From: Chloroflexota bacterium
Lineage (GTDB): Bacteria > Chloroflexota > UBA11872
Length of the DNA stretch: 64,000 bases
Reading direction: 5' to 3'
NCBI GenBank assembly: GCA_028873795.1
Contig: JAPPNP010000005.1
Coordinates: 1-64,000, forward strand
Under the pieces are notes generated by a model. The model did not search any database. It was not told the origin of the DNA and worked only from the letters and a program-made list of their open reading frames with translations. The position numbers were made by a program, and so were the translations under genes. Numbering within the stretch: the first letter of the stretch is position 1; each line of letters starts with the position of its first letter. Shown here piece by piece: positions 46,719-55,023 of the stretch.

Positions 46719-46871
46719 GCCCACCTCCCTATGTCTTCGTCCTCCGGGCCGCGTGCTCGGGGCACAAAAAAAAGGGCCGCGAAGGGCCCCAAGTCCGTAC
46801 CCGCCACACACGGTGTCGGCGGTCTGCCGCTTTCCGTCTCGCTGGAACGGATTAAAGGGCCCTCAAGTATA
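46719..46871 (-). promoter_or_regulatory. PyrR-responsive attenuator leader of the pyr operon
   Basis: Reading on the minus strand: a possible -10 box TATACT (46871-46866), then GAGGGCCC (46864-46857), then the PyrR-binding hairpin CCGT-TCCAGCGAG-ACGG (46850-46834), and finally a terminator hairpin. The loop CAGCGA fits the CNGNGA pattern of known anti-antiterminators. GAGGGCCC can pair with the GGGGCCC of the terminator arm and may form the antiterminator. The TATACT box falls so close to the 5' GGGCCC that transcription may start further upstream. Confidence 0.75.
46766..46790 (-). terminator. Intrinsic terminator (attenuator) upstream of pyrR
   Basis: On the minus strand a GC-rich stem built from GGGGCC and GGCCC around a CTTCGC loop is followed by eight T residues (A-run at 46766-46773 on the plus strand). 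It lies about 48 bases before pyrR, as expected for PyrR attenuation. Confidence 0.85.
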
Positions 46872-46922
46872 GCCCCTCCGGCCTGGAGGCCTTACGCGGA
46901 TTGCGGTTAGAAAGTGGGCGAC

Positions 46923-46931
46923 TTATCCACA
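46923..46931 (+). other. Isolated perfect DnaA-box-like 9-mer
   Basis: TTATCCACA occurs once between pyrR leader and purA. A single box does not make an origin; dnaA and other origin genes are absent. Confidence 0.3.
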
Positions 46932-47033
46932 TTTTTCAGCGCCGTACATTGGCCCGGCACCGGCGGGCGCCCGCGACTTGCGGTTGACGCGCCGGGATGG
47001 ATTCCCGCCTTCGGAGACCCTTGCGCAGCCCTT

Positions 47034-47136
47034 CGTCATTCCCGCGAAGGCGGGAATCCACCCCTAATTGAACCTGGGGGCGGAAGGGATGCGTCCAGTC
47101 ATCCCCAAGCACGGCTGGCTTTTGCGAAGGTCTTCC
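47034..47136. repeat. Dispersed intergenic repeat, copy B
   Basis: About 103 bases closely resembling 6143-6268. Here the palindrome ATTCCCGC-GAAG-GCGGGAAT is intact (47038-47057). It lies between the purA stop and the pyr promoter region. Function unknown. Confidence 0.75.
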
Positions 47137-47193
47137 TTCGTGTACATGAAGGACCCAACGAGGGCCACTGCCCGCGACTGGATGGTGTGTTGT

Positions 47194-48492
47194 CTAGCCC
47201 GCCAGGCTGAACGCCGGGTCCCGCGTCGCCACGGCCGACCGATGCTGGCCGGTGCCTACCATCGCCACGGGAATGCCCGTGATCTCCTCGATGGTGCGGA
47301 CGTACTGCTGGGCGTTTGGCGGCAGCGCGTCGTAGTCCTGCACGCCCTCGGTGGAGGAGAGCCAGCCCGGTACGTCGCGGTAGATCGGGCGCGCGCGGCT
47401 GAGCGCATGCGTATCGGGCGCCAGGTCGACGCGCCGGCCGTCAATCTTGTATCCCTCGCACACGCGCAACTGCTCGAACCCGTCGAGCGCGTCGATCTTG
47501 GTCAGCGCCAGGGCGTCGACCCCGCTCAGCACGCCCACCGTGCGGATGGGTACCGCGTCGAACCAGCCGCAGCGCCGTGGACGGCCCGTCGAGGCGCCAT
47601 ATTCCCCGGCGCCGACGTTGCGCAAGCGGTCGCCGGTGCTGTCGTTGAGCTCGGTCGGGAACGGCCCTTCGCCGACCGAGGACGTGAACGCCTTGGCGAT
47701 CCCGAGCACTTTGTCCAGCGCCTTGGGCGGAATCCCCGCGCCGATGCAGGCGCCCGCGGCCGATGGGCTCGATGAGGTGACGTAGGGATAGTGACCCCAG
47801 TCCAGGTCGCGCATTACACCCAGCTGGCCTTCGAGCACGATGTTGCGATTCTGGTCCAGCGCCTCGGCTACCAGCGGCAGCGAGTCGACCACGTGGGGGC
47901 GCAGCGCTTCGCCCCACGCCAGGGCCTCATCAACGAGCGCGCTCGGGTCCAGGGGCTCCAGGCCGTAGGCCTCGGTCAGCAGCCGATTCTTCGGCTCGAG
48001 GATGCTCGGAATCCACGTGGACAAGTAGTCGGCGTCGAGCAAGTCGCCGACCCGAACGCCTGATCGAGCCGCCTTGTCGGCGTAGGTCGGCCCGACGCCG
48101 CGAAGCGTCGTGCCCTGCACCAGCTCGCCACGCTGCTGCTCCTCGGCGGCGTCGAGCGCCAGGTGATAGGGCATCACCACGTGCGCGCGCTCGGCGATCT
48201 TGAACGTGTCGAATGAAATGCCGGTGGCCTCGCCAACTTCCTGCATCTCGTCGATCAGCGCCTGCGGATTCACGATCGTGCCCGGCCCGAGCAGGTTCAC
48301 CGTGCCGGCGTGGAAGACACCCGCGGGCAGCAGGTGCAGCGCGTAGGTGCCGTAGTCGTTGACGATGGTGTGGCCGGCGTTGTTGCCGCCCTGGAAGCGG
48401 ATGACCAAGTCGGCGTGCTCCGCCAGACGGTCGACGATCTTGCCCTTGCCTTCGTCGCCCCATTGCGTGCCGATCACGACTATGGTGCTCAT
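47194..48492 (-). CDS. purA: Adenylosuccinate synthetase
   Basis: A 432-aa GTP-dependent enzyme of AMP synthesis, adding aspartate to IMP. The nucleotide-loop GDEGKGK is at residues 12-18 (WGDEGKGK), the GGNNAGHT loop follows, and GVGPTYADKAAR is conserved. ATG 48492, preceded by GAGGA. It is the last gene after pyrG (92-base gap). Confidence 0.96.
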   Translation of the reverse strand: MSTIVVIGTQWGDEGKGKIVDRLAEHADLVIRFQGGNNAGHTIVNDYGTYALHLLPAGVFHAGTVNLLGPGTIVNPQALIDEMQEVGEATGISFDTFKIAERAHVVMPYHLALDAAEEQQRGELVQGTTLRGVGPTYADKAARSGVRVGDLLDADYLSTWIPSILEPKNRLLTEAYGLEPLDPSALVDEALAWGEALRPHVVDSLPLVAEALDQNRNIVLEGQLGVMRDLDWGHYPYVTSSSPSAAGACIGAGIPPKALDKVLGIAKAFTSSVGEGPFPTELNDSTGDRLRNVGAGEYGASTGRPRRCGWFDAVPIRTVGVLSGVDALALTKIDALDGFEQLRVCEGYKIDGRRVDLAPDTHALSRARPIYRDVPGWLSSTEGVQDYDALPPNAQQYVRTIEEITGIPVAMVGTGQHRSAVATRDPAFSLAG

Positions 48493-48584
48493 CGGGTGTC
48501 CTCTCGCTGGCGGCGCGGGTGAAGCCGCGCGCGCCGGGTCCTGCAGTTCATGGTCGTCTTAGCGGGGTCGAGCGGCGGCGACCC

Positions 48585-50285
48585 TCAGCCGGCCACCTCG
48601 GGCACCGATTCGGGCACGGGACTCCGCCCCTCGACGTGCCGCACCGCCGCCTCCAGGAATCCCCAGAACAACGGATGCGGGCGCGTCGGCCGCGAGGCGA
48701 ATTCCGGATGAAACTGGCACCCGACGAACCACGGATGGTTATCCAACTCCACGATCTCTACCAGTGCGCCGTCCGGCGACAGGCCGCTGAGGGTCATGCC
48801 TTGCGAGCGAAGGATATCGCGATAGCTGTTGTTGACTTCCATGCGGTGGCGGTGTCGTTCTTCAATGCTGGCGGCGCGGTAGACGCGCCGGGCCTGCGTT
48901 CCAGCCACCAAGTCGCAGCGCCACGCGCCGAGACGCATCGAGCCGCCCTTGTTGGCCACGTGATAGTACTCCGGCATCGGGTGGATTGCCGGATGGGCCG
49001 TGTCCGGGTTGAACTCGATACTGGTGCAATCGTCGGTGCCGAGCACCTTGCGCGCGAATTCGATCACCGCCACCTGCATGCCCAGGCAGAGCCCCAGGTA
49101 CGGCACCTTGTGCGTGCGCGCGTAGTGGGCCGCCATGATCTTGCCCTCGATGCCCCGCGGCCCGAAGCCGCCCGGCACGATGATGCCCGCGACCCCGGCC
49201 AGCAGATCGTGGGGATCGCGGTCCTCGAGCTCTTCCGAATCGACCCAGCGGATAACCGGCCGGACTTTCCAGGCAATGCCGGCATGCCGCACCGCCTCCA
49301 CGACGCTCAGGTAGGAGTCGGGCAGTGAGATGTACTTGCCCACGATGGCGATCTCGAGCTCGGGGACGGTGGGATCCAGCAGCGCGTCCACCGTGGCGCG
49401 CCACTCGTCGAACTCCGGCGTCACGTCGCCGAGGCCGAAGTGCTCGGTGATGAAGGCCCCCAACCCCGCCTCCTCGAGCACCAGCGGGACTTCGTAAATG
49501 GACTCCACGTCATGGTTTGAGATCACGGCCCGCGACTCAACGTCGGCAAACAGCGCGATCTTGTCGACGAGCTCCGGCGTCAATCGGTCGTCCGAGCGAC
49601 AGACCACCACGTCCGGCTGAATGCCGATGCTTCGCAGCTCCCGCACGCTGTGTTGGGTGGGCTTGGTCTTGAGTTCGAGCGTCGATCCGAGCCGCGGCAC
49701 CAGCGTCACGTGCACGAACAGCACGTTGCGCATGCCGACCTCGCGACGGAGCTGCCGCAGCGCCTCGAGAAACGGAATGTTCTCGATGTCGCCCACCGTG
49801 CCGCCGACCTCGACGATCACGATGTCGGGATCGTCCCCGTCGCCCACGTCTCGAATGCGCGCCTTGATCTCGTCGGTCACGTGCGGGATGACCTGAATCG
49901 TGCCGCCCAGGAAGTCCCCCCGACGCTCACGGGTGATCACCCGGTCGTAGACCCCGCCGGTCGTCAGGTTGCTGGCCCCGGTCAGGTTCTCGTCCACGAA
50001 CCGCTCGTAATGGCCCAGGTCCTGGTCGGTCTCGGCGCCGTCGACCGTGACGAACACTTCCCCGTGCTCGAGCGGGCTCATGGTGCCGGGATCTACGTTG
50101 ATATAGGGGTCGAGCTTCATGATCGACACGCGTAGCCCGCGGCTCTTGACCATGCGGCCGATACTGGCGGCCGTCACGCCCTTGCCGATGGCCGAGACCA
50201 CCCCGCCGGTGACGAAGATGTATCGCCGCTGGGACCGATGCCTCGCCGCTGCCCGCCCGCTGCCCGACGCTCCGTCGCTCGTCAC
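48585..50285 (-). CDS. pyrG: CTP synthase
   Basis: A 566-aa enzyme converting UTP to CTP with glutamine. The synthetase domain starts YIFVTGGVVSAIGKG and includes KLDPYINVDPGTMSP; the GATase domain has GLCLGMQVAVIEFARKV with the catalytic Cys. GTG 50285 is used, with a GAGGGA ribosome site about 4 bases before. Six bases separate it from the MBL-like gene. Confidence 0.96.
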   Translation of the reverse strand: MTSDGASGSGRAAARHRSQRRYIFVTGGVVSAIGKGVTAASIGRMVKSRGLRVSIMKLDPYINVDPGTMSPLEHGEVFVTVDGAETDQDLGHYERFVDENLTGASNLTTGGVYDRVITRERRGDFLGGTIQVIPHVTDEIKARIRDVGDGDDPDIVIVEVGGTVGDIENIPFLEALRQLRREVGMRNVLFVHVTLVPRLGSTLELKTKPTQHSVRELRSIGIQPDVVVCRSDDRLTPELVDKIALFADVESRAVISNHDVESIYEVPLVLEEAGLGAFITEHFGLGDVTPEFDEWRATVDALLDPTVPELEIAIVGKYISLPDSYLSVVEAVRHAGIAWKVRPVIRWVDSEELEDRDPHDLLAGVAGIIVPGGFGPRGIEGKIMAAHYARTHKVPYLGLCLGMQVAVIEFARKVLGTDDCTSIEFNPDTAHPAIHPMPEYYHVANKGGSMRLGAWRCDLVAGTQARRVYRAASIEERHRHRMEVNNSYRDILRSQGMTLSGLSPDGALVEIVELDNHPWFVGCQFHPEFASRPTRPHPLFWGFLEAAVRHVEGRSPVPESVPEVAG

Positions 50286-50291
50286 GTTCCC

Positions 50292-50927
50292 TCAGTTCCT
50301 GCGTTCGAGCATACGCACGTCGATGGGATCGGGAAGTTGGCGGCGGTTGGCGTTCAGGTTGCCGTCCGCCACGGGCGCCGCGCCGTGGAGCTCGCGCGCC
50401 ACGAGCCGCCAGGCCGCCTCGCCGCCCGCGAGGTCGTCGTCGCCGTAGGGAATCACGATGTTTGGCTCGATGCGCGACACGGTCTTGATGATCTGGTCGG
50501 GCGTGAGGAAGCCGTCGCCGCTGCGCACGCCGATCAACAGCACGTGAATCGTGCCCAGTTCATCCAAGAGCGCATCCACCGGAACGCCCGCCAGCTCGGG
50601 CAGGTGCCCGATCGATACGCCATCGACGTCGATCGTGAACAGGGTCGTCCGTTGCTCGGCCTGGGCGGGCGCCGGCACGCCGTGCACGTACACGCCGGCA
50701 ACCTCGTATTCGCCCGGACCATCGGCGCGGTACGCCGGGCGCGTGCTATCGGTGCGCCGCTTCGGCAGGTTGGACCAACTGTCGCCGACGGATTCGCTCA
50801 GCGTCACCACATCCGCGTTGGGCATGGCGGAGCGCTGCTTGATACCGCTGGTGTGTGGGTCGGTGAGAACGGAAGCGTCACGGCCGCGGAGGCGGAAACA
50901 GCCGCCTCCAACCCACGTAACGTCCAT
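50292..50927 (-). CDS. UlaG-like MBL-fold protein lacking metal ligands
   Basis: A 211-aa protein with the plan of UlaG-type metallo-beta-lactamase-fold proteins: TWVGGGCF, a GPGEYEVAGVYVHG strand, IGHLPELAG and IVIPYGDDD. Each spot where a metal-binding His or Asp usually lies is altered (GGGCF for GHACF, LSESVGD for HxHxDH, HLPELAG for HLGDLGH). ATG 50927, preceded by GGAGGGG. It is upstream of pyrG by six bases. Likely a non-enzymatic or altered-function protein. Confidence 0.75.
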   Translation of the reverse strand: MDVTWVGGGCFRLRGRDASVLTDPHTSGIKQRSAMPNADVVTLSESVGDSWSNLPKRRTDSTRPAYRADGPGEYEVAGVYVHGVPAPAQAEQRTTLFTIDVDGVSIGHLPELAGVPVDALLDELGTIHVLLIGVRSGDGFLTPDQIIKTVSRIEPNIVIPYGDDDLAGGEAAWRLVARELHGAAPVADGNLNANRRQLPDPIDVRMLERRN

Positions 50928-51037
50928 CCCCCTCCGATGGTGGCTTTGGCGCTGGGAACCCCAGAACCGGCGGATTGTAGCATGGAGCACGGTCCAATCC
51001 GGGCGTGAGATGCGCCCGCGAGCCGCCTAGCACGCGC

Positions 51038-51892
51038 ATGGAGCACCGCATGGCACGCGCCGCCGCCTCGCTCGAAATGTCCTGGGCGCGCCGTGTCTGG
51101 GGCGCTGTCCGAGAGCTCGCGGACTATACCGATCTGCTGCGCAACCTCGTCGTTCGCGACCTCAAGGTGCGCTATCGCGGGTCAATCTTCGGCTTCGCCT
51201 GGTCCCTGCTCAATCCGCTGCTGATGATGGCCGTGTTCACTCTTGTATTTCAGGTATTGGCGCAATACGACGAAATCCATCTCTACCCGTTTTTCCTCAT
51301 GGCGGCGCTCGTGCCCTGGCTGTTCACGGCGCAGGCGTTGACTTCCGCCATGCGCAGCATTACGAGCAACGCGCAGCTCATCAAGAAGGTCTATTTCCCG
51401 CGCGAATTACTGCCAATGAGCGCCGTGCTTGCCAGCTTTGTAAATTTCGTGCTGGCGTTCCTTATTTTCTGGCTCATCGGCCTGGTCTTCGGTGTCGGAA
51501 ACTCGCCCGCAATGTTCATGATTCCCTTGATCATGCTGTTGCAGCTGGCGCTTGTCATGGGTCTAAGTCTTATTCTGGCGATGGCCAACGTGTTCTTCCG
51601 CGATACGGAGCATTTGGTCGAAGTCGGATTGCTGGCATGGTTTTTCCTCACGCCTATCTTCTATCCCCTCTCGTTTGTTCCCAACGTCACGTTCCTCGGG
51701 CGCGATGTGCACCGGTGGGTCCTCACGCTCAATCCCATGGCCACGCTGACCACCGACTACCGCTTCGCCATCATGGAAGGGGCCTTCCCCATCCGCCACA
51801 CCATCGCCACCATCGTCGTGGCGGCAGTGGCGCTCGGCTTCGGCTGGTGGGTTTTTCGGCGCTACGCCCACCGCTTCGCCGAGGAGCTGTAG
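51038..51892 (+). CDS. ABC-2 type polysaccharide export permease (Wzm-like)
   Basis: A 284-aa membrane protein with a soluble N-terminus and about six hydrophobic segments from residue 55 on. The sequence YTDLLRNLVVRDLKVRYRGS before the first segment and LNPMATLTTDYRFAI are typical of O-antigen/teichoic-type exporters. Partner of the ATPase 7 bases downstream. ATG 51038 or 51050. The middle third uses more A/T-rich codons than its neighbours, though Phe/Ile-rich membrane sequence partly explains this. Confidence 0.88.
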   Translation: MEHRMARAAASLEMSWARRVWGAVRELADYTDLLRNLVVRDLKVRYRGSIFGFAWSLLNPLLMMAVFTLVFQVLAQYDEIHLYPFFLMAALVPWLFTAQALTSAMRSITSNAQLIKKVYFPRELLPMSAVLASFVNFVLAFLIFWLIGLVFGVGNSPAMFMIPLIMLLQLALVMGLSLILAMANVFFRDTEHLVEVGLLAWFFLTPIFYPLSFVPNVTFLGRDVHRWVLTLNPMATLTTDYRFAIMEGAFPIRHTIATIVVAAVALGFGWWVFRRYAHRFAEEL

Positions 51893-51898
51893 CGCGTC

Positions 51899-53614
51899 GT
51901 GCCTGACCCGCAGCCGCCCGCCATCGAGCTCCGCGACGTCCGCAAGCGGTTCGTCATTCGCCACGAAGCGGCTCGTACCTTTCAAGGCATGGCGCTGGCG
52001 ATGCTGGGGCGGCGGCCCATGGAGCACGAGGAATTCTGGGCGCTTGACGGCGTGAGCCTCGCCGTGGCGCCCGGAGAGACGCTGGGCATCATCGGGCCGA
52101 ACGGGTCGGGCAAGAGCACGATCCTGAAGCTCCTCGCCGGCACGATTCAGGCCACGGACGGCCAGGTCACCGCGCGCGGTCGGGTGTTTGGGCTGCTCGA
52201 ACTCGGCGCGGGCATGCATCCGGATCTCACCGGGCGCGAAAACGTGTTCCTCAACGGTTCGTTTCTCGGCCTCAACCGGCGCACCATCCAGGCCATGTAT
52301 GACGACATCGTGGCCTTTGCCGAGCTCGAGCAGTTCATAGATACGCCGGTCAAGCACTACTCGTCCGGCATGTTCATGCGGCTGGGATTCGCCATCGCCA
52401 TCCACGTCGACCCGGAGATTCTCTTGATCGACGAGGTCTTGGCCGTGGGCGATGCGCACTTCGCCGCCAAGTGCTACGCGGCCCTGGCCCGCGTCAAGCG
52501 CCGCGGCCGCACGATGGTGCTCGTCTCCCACGATCCCATCCAAGTGCGGCGGTTCTGCGACCGCGTGATCTGGCTGGATCGGGGCAAGGTGCGTCAGGCC
52601 GGCGATCCCAATCAGGTGATCCAGGACTATGTGCAGTTCATGCAAGGGGGAGCGACCCCCGACGATGCAACGGCCGTGCAGCGCGAGGACGACGCGCCCA
52701 GCGACCTGCGGATTCGGGCGGCGGTCCTTCGCGAGAGCGCCACGGGCCCCGAGCAATACACCGTGCTCCCGGGTGACACGGTCACCGTGGCCGCCGAGCT
52801 GGAGGCCGAGACGCACCTGACCGACGTGATCGTTGGGTGCGCGCTCCACCGCAGCGACGGATTGCTGGTTGCCGAGTCGACCACCGAGGCCACCATCGGT
52901 CCGCTGGACGTGCCGCCGGGCCGCACCATCGTCACCTGCCGCCTCGGGCCGGTGCCGCTTGGCGTCGGCGCCTACAACGTTTCCCTTCGCGCCTGGCCCG
53001 AGCACAAGCGCCACCGGCCCTACCATCGGTGGGACAACGCCCTGACCTTCTTCGTGGGCAAGTTCGCCGGCTTTCAGCGGGGCGCGGTCGTCGTGCCGGC
53101 TCAATGGCGCGCCCGCGTCTCACGCGATCATCCGCCGCTCGAGCGGAGCGACGCGCCGGTGGCCCAGCCGGACATGATTAGCGAGTCGCCGCGACAGATC
53201 TGGCGCAGTCCGCCCGCCGAGCTCCGGCTGGGCGAGGGCGATGACGACTGGCTGGGCGAAGGGTGGCACCCGGCCGAGGAGTGGCCCCCGCGTCTCCGCT
53301 GGACCACGGATCGCGCCGTGGCCTATGTCACGCAATCGGTTGGGCAGGGGACGTTGCGGCTCTCGGTGTGCCGCCCGTTTCACGATGTCGATGGCGCCAG
53401 CGTGCAGCTTCGCCTCAATGGCCGGCACGTGTCGACCTTCACGGTGCGGCACATGGACTTCGAGGACGTCATCGTGCCGCTCGATCCGGTGACCGGTCCC
53501 ACGACGCTGCGGCTCGAAATCACGGTTGACGAGCCGCTCGTGCCCGCCGTCGTGGGCATTGAAGACGACACCCGCGTCCTCGGGCTGGCCGTGCGCTCGA
53601 TCAGCGTGGAATGA
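51899..53614 (+). CDS. Polysaccharide ABC exporter ATPase (Wzt-like) with C-terminal beta modules
   Basis: A 571-aa protein. ATPase domain (about 1-245): Walker A GIIGPNGSGKST near 63-74, YSSGMFMRLGFA signature and ILLIDEVLAVGD Walker B. A Wzt-C-like beta-sandwich domain follows (about 260-395), then a second module (about 446-571) with LRWTTDRAV near 466-474 and a GLAVRSI end. Wzt C-terminal domains can bind the exported glycan. GTG 51899 start; four-base overlap with the GT2 gene. Confidence 0.88.
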   Translation: MPDPQPPAIELRDVRKRFVIRHEAARTFQGMALAMLGRRPMEHEEFWALDGVSLAVAPGETLGIIGPNGSGKSTILKLLAGTIQATDGQVTARGRVFGLLELGAGMHPDLTGRENVFLNGSFLGLNRRTIQAMYDDIVAFAELEQFIDTPVKHYSSGMFMRLGFAIAIHVDPEILLIDEVLAVGDAHFAAKCYAALARVKRRGRTMVLVSHDPIQVRRFCDRVIWLDRGKVRQAGDPNQVIQDYVQFMQGGATPDDATAVQREDDAPSDLRIRAAVLRESATGPEQYTVLPGDTVTVAAELEAETHLTDVIVGCALHRSDGLLVAESTTEATIGPLDVPPGRTIVTCRLGPVPLGVGAYNVSLRAWPEHKRHRPYHRWDNALTFFVGKFAGFQRGAVVVPAQWRARVSRDHPPLERSDAPVAQPDMISESPRQIWRSPPAELRLGEGDDDWLGEGWHPAEEWPPRLRWTTDRAVAYVTQSVGQGTLRLSVCRPFHDVDGASVQLRLNGRHVSTFTVRHMDFEDVIVPLDPVTGPTTLRLEITVDEPLVPAVVGIEDDTRVLGLAVRSISVE

Positions 53615-55023
53615 CCGGCGCCATCGCGGCCGAGGCGCCGCGGCAGCCGAATCCGACGGTTGGCGGCACTCGCGCCGACCTGCCGCGCGTCCAGATCGTT
53701 GTACTCACCTATAACCCCGGCGCGTACATCGATCGGTGTTTGAGCGCCGTCCTCGCCACGGACTATCCGACGTTCGACGTCACCGTCGTCGATAACGCCT
53801 CCACGGACGGCTCCGTGCGCCATGTGCGCCGCGACTTTCCCGACATTGCGCTGCTGGAGGCTGGGGCCAACCTTGGCTTTTCCCGCGGCAACAACCTGGC
53901 CATGCGCGAGGCGACCGCCCCCCTCATTGCGCTCCTGAACCCCGACACCGAGGTCGATCCGGGATGGCTCCGACCCCTCGTGGAGCGCATGGATCGGGAC
54001 CCGGTGGCGGGGGGCGTCGCGCCGAAGATTCTGTACCAGCACGACCGCATTCCCGTGGACCTGCGCGCACCGACCTTCGTCCCCGGCGGCGGCGACGCGC
54101 GCGAGCTTGGCGTGCGCCTCTATGAGGATGCGTCCGAAGCCGCGCCGGCTGTCATCAACCAGGGGGCGTACGGCCCCGAGGTCGACCACGACGGCGCCAC
54201 GTTTCGCTGGACCGAAGGTTCGGCGACGCTGGCCGTTCCCGTCGTCGACGGCCGGGCCCGGCTCACGCTCGACGTCGCCGCCGGCCGCAATGACTTCGCA
54301 CTCGCAGTGGGCGTCGGCGGTCGCGAGCTTGCGGAGTTGCCCCTCACGTCCGAGCGCGCGCGATTCGAGCTCGATATCCCGGAGAACGCCATCGGCGAGT
54401 TCGCGCGCCCGGTGATTGAGAACGCCGGCATCAAACCGCTTCCCGACGGCTCCATGCGCGACCGCGGCACGTTCGTCACCCACGGCAACGTCTGGCAAGC
54501 ATGGGACGGACCGGACTTTGCCGCGCCCCGTGAGGTGTTCGCCGTCAAGGGCGGCGCGGCGCTCTACCGCCGCTCGATGCTCGAGTCGCTGGACTTCCTC
54601 GACCCAGGCATCTTCATGTACTACGAGGACGCCGATCTTGCCTGGCGCGCGCGCCGTCGCGGCTGGCGCTTCTGGTACGAGCCGGCATCGGTCGTCCGCC
54701 ACGCGCACGCGGCGTCGAGCCGCGAATGGTCGCCCGCGTTCATCCGCAATGTCGAGTTCGGCAAGCTGCGCATGCTGGCCAAGAACGCGCCCTGGCGCTT
54801 CGCCGGCCACCACGCGGCGCTCGCGCTGGCCCACGGCGGACGCGAGATCCGCCGCGGGTTCTCCCTGGGAGACGCCCAGGCGCTGGCGCGGGGGCGAGCC
54901 CGGGCCTCGGCGCTGCGCGCGTCGCTGCGCGCCCTGCCGGCCACGCTGCGGCTGCGGCGCATTGAGGCGCGCCTCGCGCCGTTGGACGCACGCGAGCTGC
55001 AACCCTTCGTCGAGCCCGAGTGA
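53611..55023 (+). CDS. Glycosyltransferase family 2 with inserted beta module
   Basis: A 470-aa GT-A enzyme: VVLTYNPGAYIDRCL, VVDNASTDGS and NPDTEVDPGWL give the nucleotide-sugar site; YYEDADLAWRARRRGW is the acceptor/catalytic region. Between about 165 and 290 an insert, including FRWTEGSATLAVPV at 198-211, splits the GT fold. The pattern resembles the modules in the neighbouring Wzt and GT4 proteins. GTGA overlap with the next gene. Confidence 0.85.
   Translation: MTGAIAAEAPRQPNPTVGGTRADLPRVQIVVLTYNPGAYIDRCLSAVLATDYPTFDVTVVDNASTDGSVRHVRRDFPDIALLEAGANLGFSRGNNLAMREATAPLIALLNPDTEVDPGWLRPLVERMDRDPVAGGVAPKILYQHDRIPVDLRAPTFVPGGGDARELGVRLYEDASEAAPAVINQGAYGPEVDHDGATFRWTEGSATLAVPVVDGRARLTLDVAAGRNDFALAVGVGGRELAELPLTSERARFELDIPENAIGEFARPVIENAGIKPLPDGSMRDRGTFVTHGNVWQAWDGPDFAAPREVFAVKGGAALYRRSMLESLDFLDPGIFMYYEDADLAWRARRRGWRFWYEPASVVRHAHAASSREWSPAFIRNVEFGKLRMLAKNAPWRFAGHHAALALAHGGREIRRGFSLGDAQALARGRARASALRASLRALPATLRLRRIEARLAPLDARELQPFVEPE

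Noticed and set aside
46719-46811. Extended pyrR start up to 46811
   Set aside because: The extension would be encoded by the attenuator hairpin and has no family similarity; GTG 46718 has a good ribosome site.
46923-46931. Origin of replication
   Set aside because: One DnaA-box-like 9-mer only; no dnaA, dnaN or cluster of boxes.
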